Shown here: positions 55,101 to 64,000 of the stretch, piece by piece
Layout: each line of letters opens with the position of its first letter
How positions within the stretch are numbered: the first letter of the stretch is position 1
Source: Torymus aiolomorphi
Taxonomy: Eukaryota > Arthropoda > Insecta > Hymenoptera > Torymidae
Length of the DNA: 64,000 nt
Direction: 5' to 3'
Assembly: GCA_036365515.1 (NCBI GenBank)
Contig: CM070873.1
Span: 224,951,876 to 225,015,875, forward strand
Made by a program: the position numbers and the translations under genes
The notes under the pieces: model-generated
Told to the model about the DNA's origin: nothing
Seen by the model: only the letters and a program-made list of their open reading frames with translations
Databases searched by the model: none

Positions 55101-58100
55101 CCGCGCTTGAATAAATAAAAACTAAAAAGAAAAGCGAGATAAGTAAGGTGCGAGACAGAGCGTATCGTGAGAGATTCCCAGCACCCGTTGCCATCGACAC
55201 GCGATCGTAATCGTAAACACGACAAATCGTAATCGTAAATATCGCGCGAATAATAAAAGCCGCGTGAGCGTCCACGAGAGAGGCATCGACGAGAATCGGT
55301 GCGGAAGTTCGATTATGACCTTAAAACGCCGACGATGCCGCTATAGTTGAAAAGTCGCGAGTGCCTCGATATAAACATTTTCTCAGGATTGAGTCGGCGA
55401 CGACGTGCACGCGCCGTGCGCCCTATAAGAGATAAGCTTTTCACTTTTATTTTAGCTTTATTTCGCTTACGTAGTTTTTCTCTGCGAGCAGTTTGCGCTG
55501 TCTTTTTATGTGTATGGTGTAGGAGGAAGGCATTATTGAAGCAATAACTATAGTCTATACCAAGTATTGTGCATTTTTCAGAATAACGTGTAAGAAACAC
55601 GAGTACGGTAAGAGAATTATTAGTAATATCAGAACTAAAATAACAGATTTTTAGAAAGAGTATCTGTTTAAAAGTCTCATATCCTGTCTGATTACAAGAT
55701 GGTACATTTAAAACTACTTGCTTTTTACCCATGTGAATGGCTTGTTTATCAACAATCAACGGGTGAACGATATATGTCCATTTAAAAATCAATTTCTAAA
55801 GATAAAGTTATATCAGAGTATACATTTATATATAAAAGCCTTTCTAAGCAAACGTCTTTATCTATCTGAAATATACACTTGATGCACAAACGACAAGTTT
55901 ATAACTTTATTAACGAAATATATATTTTGAATGTACTTTATTCATAAATACACCAACGCGAATCTTCTTACAAGTGCATTAACCGCACAACCCGAGTCTT
56001 GTTCTTGAGCGTAATCTTCTCGCCCGAGCGCTCGTCCGTTCTCAACGAACTTCGGCGAAAAATTCGAAGTATAGCTCAATCACACTGTATACATTCTACA
56101 CTATATATACCAAGCGCTCACAGTTTCCATTCAGCTCGCCTCGAAACTTCGCCACGCGCAATTAACTTATCTTTCCTCGTAGAGACCGAATAAAACGGCG
56201 CGCAGCGCTCACGTCCCATTTATTCCCGACGTCGTCGTCGCGGCAGCGGCGAAGAAGACGTTCCTGCCCGATCGCACGTACATCTAACTATATATACACG
56301 TGAACACGCGAAACGCATATCGCTTCCAGCTCGCGATGAATCGTAGATTTTCCGTTTCCCGTTGCTGCTGTTGCTGCAGTCTCGCACGATTTCATAATCC
56401 ATTGAGACGTGCGCTCTCGTACGTACGCGAGAGAGAGAGAGAGAGCGCGTGACTCACGGTCCTAGCATTCGCGCCAGTCATTCGAGTAACTGTTCCATTG
56501 ACATAAGAGTAATTGGAGAGAGAAAGAAATGGCTGCGCGAGAGCAAACTCAAGTATCATTACGATACGTACTCGACGAAAATCCGTATGTGGAGAACGTT
56601 ATCGGCTGCGGCGGCGAATGTGTGTTATGACGAGGGCATTTCTTCCGCTTTTTATCGATCGATCGAGTAGAGCACGCCGCTGCGCGCTACAGATGCCACA
56701 TTGTATTGTAATTTTAGAAAGTATACGGACGCGTTGACTGTATATCGATTTTCGACGCGCTCGGGCTCGCTCTCGAAGGGTTGCTGCTGCTGCTGATCAA
56801 AGGGAAAAACGAGTCGCGCGACATCATTCACATGCACAATTGAAATAACTGTTTGCGCGCGGGTAGAATGCATCGTTGTGATTAATTCAGGCGCACACGG
56901 CACGCGATGGAGACGTATTATACTAACAAAATTTCGCCCGAACACACGCCCTCTTCGTCCTCATGAATCTCTCTCTCTCTCTCTCTCTCATGCGCGAGTG
57001 CGAGCGTATGCATGTATATGAAGATGGAGCGAGAGGACTGCTGAGATCGAGCCTTATGAGATTGCAGTATGCAATTTTGATGACACAGTCGTGGTTGGTA
57101 AAAAACAAAAATAAAAACTGGGCATGTGTATATATATGTGTAGTAGGTGCGTTTGTGCTTTTTATACGCGGAGAATATATTAAAAATGTTATTTTCAACA
57201 TCTTTTGCGAGAGCATTTCGAATATTTATATTATATTTAAAAATTTAATTCAAAGGCTGAAATGAAATTATGTCTACTCTGAAAGCGCAAAAAAATATTT
57301 TGCGCTACATTGAAACATAATACATTTTGAAGCATAGCATGTAACGCGTGTATGGAAGTGAAGGCGTGCATTCAACGTTTTAAATTAAAAATTTTTTTCA
57401 GTATAATCTACCCGAGGGAATTGCATATATAAAATTATAAAATATTTCTGTACGAAAAATTATATATGTGAATATTAAATACACGCCTTTAATACTTTAA
57501 TAATTATTTTACAACTGGACAAAAAGTAAGCAACGTCGATATATATGTATATTTATTCATGAAATGGCAAATAAGCCCCGGGGATATCTCTGCGAAATCC
57601 GGGTATAAAAAGTGCCGTTCAGTAAACACGCGTGTTCGCGTCAAAATCCGCGCACATTCGAATATAAACCGAATCGCGGCGTCTAATTACAAAATATCGC
57701 GCGTAAATGTCGCTCGATTTCGCATAATAATCGCGCGGTGAACGCGTCGTCCTTTCGTCGTTGCGTCGAGCCCCGAACCGCTCCTCTCTCTCTCTCTCTC
57801 AATTCGCCTTAATACGGGGAGCGACATCAATTGCGACGACATCCCGCGCGCCAGTTCATTTCTCATGCAAATTTCGCGAGATATGCGCGTGCGCGCGAGC
57901 CGCAATATATATATCTCGCGCGATCATGATCGTTACGTATACGTGTGCCTGCGTGCGTGCGCATACTGCTATATTATACCTGTACGCGAGGCCGAGTGAT
58001 TCCGGGCTTTTACGTCTCTCTCTATCGTATGGGATTGAGATTTATTCATTGCCCTTCGTTCTTTTCGAGGGTATATGTGTGACGTGTACACGCGCGTGTG

Positions 58101-61100
58101 AAGAAAAAGAGGGAACTTTCTTTTCTCCTTTGTCGCTGCAAATGTGATTCCTTATTGAAAGGAATAAGATGGGCGAGGTGGTCGCGTATATCGTCATCTG
58201 GCAGCGGCGGGATATATGCAGTGCCGTCGGAATAACGTGCGGCCGTTTTTATGCTTTACGAGCGGTAGGTTGAATAAAAGTGCGTGCGGGCGCGTCGATT
58301 GTGGATGGTGGGATTTATGCGTTCGGGTGTGTAATCGAAAAAAATTCAAATGTACGACAGGTAGCGTTAGTCATTTTGGAGTTGGCTCATCAACAACGTC
58401 AACAGTGAATATGTCGAGGGACTGCGCCCTTTTGTCAAAATCGAAGCATTTACATATGCGCATAGCGCGTTGAAGAGAGGTTTTCTTCACCGTCAAATGA
58501 CTTTTCTATTATTTCCATTCATACGTTTATTGATTTTTATCATCGTACAATTAAGTGCCAAGGGGTTTTCTACTTTCTAGCAGCTTCTTTATTGATTCAA
58601 CTCGTGAAAGTCGAATAAATATTTATTAACACCAGAATTCACAAATTAAATATATACAGATTTATGTATTGCTTATGGTTATATTCATTTAAATGTCATT
58701 TTACATTTTTGTCCATTCCATTCTATTAAATTCACCATTCTTTCGTTGGCTAACAGCGGGCGCTATACATATATGTTTATTTTCCGTTATAAAACACTCT
58801 CGGGACATTAAATTTCGCGCTTTCAAGTCAGTCTGCATTCCACACAGACGTCCAGACGCGAAGTAAACATTTTTCCCCAACGTCAGCAGCGCGAAACACA
58901 CACGCGAACGAGTCGATTGGGCATTTAGCCTCTACTACTACGCGCGCATAATAAGATATCGTTATACTAGCCAGTCTGCGTGTCCGCAGTCGTAAATGCA
59001 CGCGTCCAATCGGAAACGCATAAATTTTTGACGAGACTCGAACAGAAATATGAACTTTTTCGCAATATATACAGCGCGTCTATACATATATATTTCTTTT
59101 TATCTACCATTCACGCCCGGAACATTTCAGCGTATGTGTGATGTGTCACATCCAATAGCAAGTGCTGCGCACATCGCAGGTTCAGGCGAATCGAAGACTG
59201 ACGCAAATTTCCGTCTAATTGCGTTCTCGCGCGCGCATAATGTGCATGCAGATGCTCTTTCTCAATCGTCGCTGTGTGTCTCTCAATAATTCCTTCCCCT
59301 CCCGCTCACGTCCCTACCACTTGCGCGTCACTTGCCTGCCGCCGAGTGGCGGCGCAGCCCGGCATCATAACTCCTCGCACGCCGGCGTTTCCGGTACTTT
59401 GTACACATACGCGCACTAGCTGCTCGCCTTGCGCCTCCTCGGATTAACCGGGATCGCGCGCGAGCGCTGAACTTTACGATTGTCGGCCGCGACGACGCGC
59501 GAGGGAAATAGACCGTGCACACATACCTTCCGCTGCTGCTTCTTCTTCTACCACCCGATGTTTTTTGTGCCCCTCTCGTATAGTTACTTCGTTATGGGAC
59601 GCGTGTTTTCACCGCGAGATGCCCGCGCCTGCGGTCTCGTGTCTATGTATATTTATTAATACGGTAGTATTCTGCCGTACTCGGGGCATGTCGGAGCTGC
59701 CCGTAAAATTTGGATTATCAAGAATTTAACGCCAACCGGAAGAAGAAGGATGTTCCATTACGAAAATAGCGGCGTAATATTTTTTCCTCTCGTCTGTCGG
59801 CGCATGATGGGTGTGTGTGTGTGTGTGTGTCGATTCCATTTGGGTTATCTAGATGGTGGCCTGCGAGGGAGCGGCGTGGTGCGTGTAACAGCTTCATTTT
59901 TTTTCTATAAACGCTATTTTGATACCGTGAAATGCGATTACGTATGGCATGTCGGGAGAGATTACTAATGTATATAAATATCGGATTTCGAGTAGACGTA
60001 CATTACTTTTTCAGTCGATTGTTTATTTTTAACTAGGAATTTATGATAAATTTGCAGTGAATAGAAAGAAAAAATCGATGTAGAGAATTTATTAACTTCT
60101 GCAGTGATCTTTCAATTTCAATAAAATATGTTTTATATTTCCAATGAAAAAGTCATAAAATATATATTATAAACGCGAGTGTATTATATTAAACTCGAAA
60201 AATCGTTATGTTTGAATGTATTCTGAAATATATTTCGCTGAAATTGTAGAAGCGAAATTATACATGACTAAATACGCGTTCGATAGATAGCAAACGATTT
60301 TTCGATGAAAATATAAAATGACACATTCGCAGAATTTTCCGCGAAATATTAATATTGAAGCTTAAAAATTAATGTTTGATCATTTCACTGCATCGCCAAT
60401 GGAAATAAAAATTCTTTATTAACGTTTAATCAACCCTTTTGTGATCATTTATTCCATTATTGAATAACTTTTAATTATCGTCAAGCTCGCTGGACATGCA
60501 TATTTCAAATTCTTTATATTCCACGCGACCTTTTATGATTCTCATGACGCCAGACATATGCACTTTTCACTACGCGGCCCTCTGTACTCGTACGTCCGCA
60601 TAAAAACTTAATAATATGCACAGATTATCAAATGCTCCGAGTGACAATTACGCTGCCAATAACCCATACGCGCGTTTCCATTTGCATTGGCAAGCCGCGG
60701 GCGTGCGCGCGCGATTTAATTGCGACAGCGCGTCGCCGCGTAAACCAGCATTTATTTAATTATAGCTTGTACGCGTGCCACGTACGCGCACTCACGCACA
60801 CACATGTGTGCGGTGCGTTAGTTGACTTTTTACGCGTTACAATACATCGTCGCAGTTGGCGTCGAAAAATGTACAATGTCGGCTTGCTGCAACCGCGAGA
60901 AAACAAACGCACGATTTGTCGCGCAGGTCAAAATTTAAATGAACCGCAGTCAGTCGGGCGTAACACGCGTCTGCTTTTAACGCCTGACAAGCTGGCAAGA
61001 GAAAGAGCAAAAAGTATATGCACGCGCAGACCGAAAGGGACGAAAAAGTATTACGAAGGCGGCGGCGCCCTCTCTCGAAAGTACACATCTCTGTTTGATT

Positions 61101-62711
61101 ATCCGGCGAAAATCGTTTGTTTGAACGAGTCGCATTAAGACGCAGGCAGACGGCGAGTATAAGTGAGCGAACGAAAGAAAGGGGAAAGCGGCGAAAGGTC
61201 CGATTCTAAACGGCGTCCCGTTAAATATTGGCTTAGGATTTCCTTTCATAACTCGCGACGCAACGACGACGAGATTAGTCGCGTCGTTCTAAATGCGATT
61301 TGCAAAGTTCACGAGTCGATGATTGACAGCGAGAGTAATACTGTATGTATATATACAAGTATATACATAGCACAGGCGCGTCGCGAGACGTAGTATTACC
61401 CCCTCCCCGTGAAAAGTTACAGCATGAACGGTACGGGGGCGAAGTTAAAAAATAAACGCTCCGGAGCCAGAACACATTACCGTGTATCTTCCGCGGAGTA
61501 TAGTACACGAGGCGAGCCGCCGCCCCCGAGGGCGTAATGCTACCCCGTGCCAATCTCTCGCGTTCATTTTTGTGCAATTCGGTGCGAGGAGATAAGCCGC
61601 CCGTGTTCTCTAAAATGTGTGTTCGTACGTTCGTTAGTCCCCTGTTCCCGTAATGCATTCTCTGCAATGTTGCGTAAAATCTCTGTGAACCTCGTGTTTT
61701 AAATTAAGCCCAATATTTTCCATAAATAAATTGTTACAATATTACGTTTGCGTTATTTTTTTTTATAATTGTATAATGAGGTTGTGATAATTAGTCGCGA
61801 AATTCAAGCCGCCAATAAAATCAACCATTTCCTCTTTCGCACACAAAAGCGCGATGTAGGCCCTCGGTTGGGACCGAAATTATAATGTTTGTAATAACCG
61901 CGAGCGCAAAACACCATACTACGGGCCTCAGCTCAAAGTACAACAGTCGCCCCGGCGTCCTCGGCCGATTTCACGCTACATTAATTTCCGGCAATAACCA
62001 TATAATCGCGGCGGCGACGCTCGCGCACACACCTCTCGCCATTATTATACGATACAGCCATATTCGGCGATTCCACCACGCGGCTAGCCTCGTAAAAAAT
62101 CGAAATGCAATACGCACACAATAACCGTCCCTCGTTCCGGTCTATCCGCAATATCCCGGAGCGGAGAGAGAGAGGGAAAAAATCGCGCACGTCGTCGTTA
62201 TTTTCCAAGGCAGAAGCGGCGGCGCGGAAAAAAGACAGCGGAAATTCCGGCCCGCGCGGATTTTTTTTTTCTCCTCCGGGGGCGTGTGCCGACCACCACC
62301 ACCGCCATCAGCATTCAAGCTGTAGGATCTCTCACACGGGCACACAATGGCTGCCGTGTGCTTCTAACCCCTTGCACAAAGACAGACGCACACACGCGAG
62401 GAAAGGGAGAGAAAAGAAAGGCAACAAAAATCCGATTACAGCGGGGCCGCGGGCGATGCGAAGGAAAATGCAGTGCGCCCGCGGCACGCGCGCTGCTGCA
62501 CTATCTCTCGCTCGTATATATGTATATGTACGCCCATCCCCATCGCGACAAAAGCTCCGGCCAGACGTCACTATAATAGCCAGGCGCATACAAGTGCCAC
62601 GCACATAGATAAAGCGCAGAGAGGAGAGAGGCTGCGTGTGCGCGTATTTACTTTATAGTAACGGTGTGCGCCAGTAGTGCACACCACGCGCGCGTATACA
62701 CAGTGACGACC

Positions 62712-62712
<1 letters not shown>

Positions 62713-62786
<74 letters not shown>
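62713..62786. repeat. (GA)n microsatellite
   Basis: About 65 bp of perfect GA followed by one interruption (GCGAG) and more GA. Confidence 0.93.
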
Positions 62787-64000
62787 TGTCTATTTTGGTA
62801 TATACGTCGCGCGTGCGGTAGGTTGTCGCGCCTCTCTCTCTCTCTCTTGCTCTCGGCCGGCCTCGTAAATCAAACAGTCACAGACGGTTTATTTTTCCCC
62901 CCGACTTTCTCTCTTGACGGCTAGGAGCGCGCGCCCGCGACTTTATGCGAGGCCCTCTCTATTCTCGGCAGCTCTCTCTCCGCGTATCTGTGCGCGTGTG
63001 TTATACGTGTGAGAAAAGCTCGCGCGAGATTCCCGAGATCGCGGAATAAGGAATAAGGAGGTGAAAAGGAGCCATAAATTTTTGGCCTCAGAGGGGCTGC
63101 TGTGCCCCGCGCGCTTTCTGCTCGGAATTGAGTTTTAGCCTTCGATTACGCGGAAGGGAAGAGAGAGAGAGTGAGAGAGAGGGGGGGCTTTTATTTGAGT
63201 TTAGAGCTGGGATTTTACTTACTCGAGTGTGCTGCTGCTGCTGACGAATTGCGAGGAGAAATCATTTCCAGCGAAAGAGAGCCGAGGGGAGGGCCGCGCA
63301 CTACGAGAATTGTTTCTGCAAATGTACACAGTTTGAGGAAAAGGCGGAGATGCTAAATGGCTGGGATGAGCTTGGAATTGAAGATGTATGCGGCGTGTAG
63401 TGCGATGGAAAGGGAAGGAGAGAAGGAAGGAGCTATGGTGTGGCTGCTGCGAGCGCTGACACTCGTTGTTTGTGTTTCTTGATACAAAAAAATACATTGA
63501 TTTATCCCGTCGGTGGATTTATTACTTGATTTTATATGGACGTTCTCTGTGTTGCGGAAGTAGCGTATAGTTCGTGGTTAATAATTATTGATAGCTACAT
63601 TGCAATTTCATGTCATCGATGACTATGTTATTTATTTTTTTTTATATCATTTGTCAAGGAACTGTGACGTTATGGCAACGAATGGATAGAGCTAGTACTA
63701 CCTTGCATTTATTACATTTGATATTTTACGAAATGATTGAGTAATTAATATGCTCGTAATAAACTAATTTATAATAAAATGTGAAAAGTTCTGCGTTAAT
63801 TAATCCGGGTAGTAATAAATTACTATCTGTTTATTATAGAGTTTATCAATGTAATCAAAACCTCTCCGTATCGTATAATATGGATGCCCTGATAATATCA
63901 AAACGTGTTGCATTCACAGCCTCATCAAATTAATAATCCCATCTTCTCCGTCAAACTTTGTCCCTATAAATACGCACGCAAAACTCGCGTGGAAATTCAT

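Overview
The window looks like nuclear DNA from an insect, most likely a hymenopteran and possibly a parasitoid wasp. The evidence is GT-AG split genes, an insect-type SEC14L1/retm gene, a full-length hAT transposon, very long (GA)n/(CT)n tracts and a strong contrast between a CpG-poor and a CpG-rich compartment. The host assignment is an inference. I see no bacterial, organellar or viral genes. Almost all long open frames in the right-hand two thirds are low-complexity or GC-driven frames with no family signature.

Layout. (1) 1-1.9 kb is AT-rich, holding 3' UTR or downstream sequence of the minus-strand gene. (2) 1,944-17,650 on the minus strand is a complete SEC14-like protein 1 / 'real-time' (retm) gene. 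I could join 15 constitutive coding exons with every phase closing, giving 673 codons with the order PRELI/MSF1, CRAL-TRIO-N, CRAL-TRIO, GOLD. A 66-bp in-phase exon at 7,781-7,846 would add 22 residues between CRAL-TRIO and GOLD. (3) Its introns hold an unusual density of long near-perfect palindromic (foldback) repeats, several with arms built from short tandem repeats. (4) 17.65-20.5 kb is a head-to-head intergenic region, CpG-rich at both ends and AT-rich in the middle. (5) At 20,504-20,579 on the plus strand a short first coding exon encodes a signal-peptide-like N terminus and ends at a consensus donor. No further coding exon is recognisable, so 20.58-64 kb is read as one intron of more than 43 kb. 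It is CpG-rich, full of polypurine/polypyrimidine microsatellites, and has a textbook zero-length exon (recursive splice site) at 50,278/50,279. (6) An AT-rich nested transposon island sits inside that intron at 35.06-40.71 kb. A 3,751-bp hAT element with a perfect 8-bp target duplication lies inside older repeat sequence and carries its own nested palindrome.

The two genes are divergently transcribed, with start codons about 2.85 kb apart. Nothing in the sequence says they act together. No operon-like or defence-like system is visible. The most informative observations are the candidate recursive splice site, the candidate retm cassette exon, the homogenised palindromes and the sharp compartment change.
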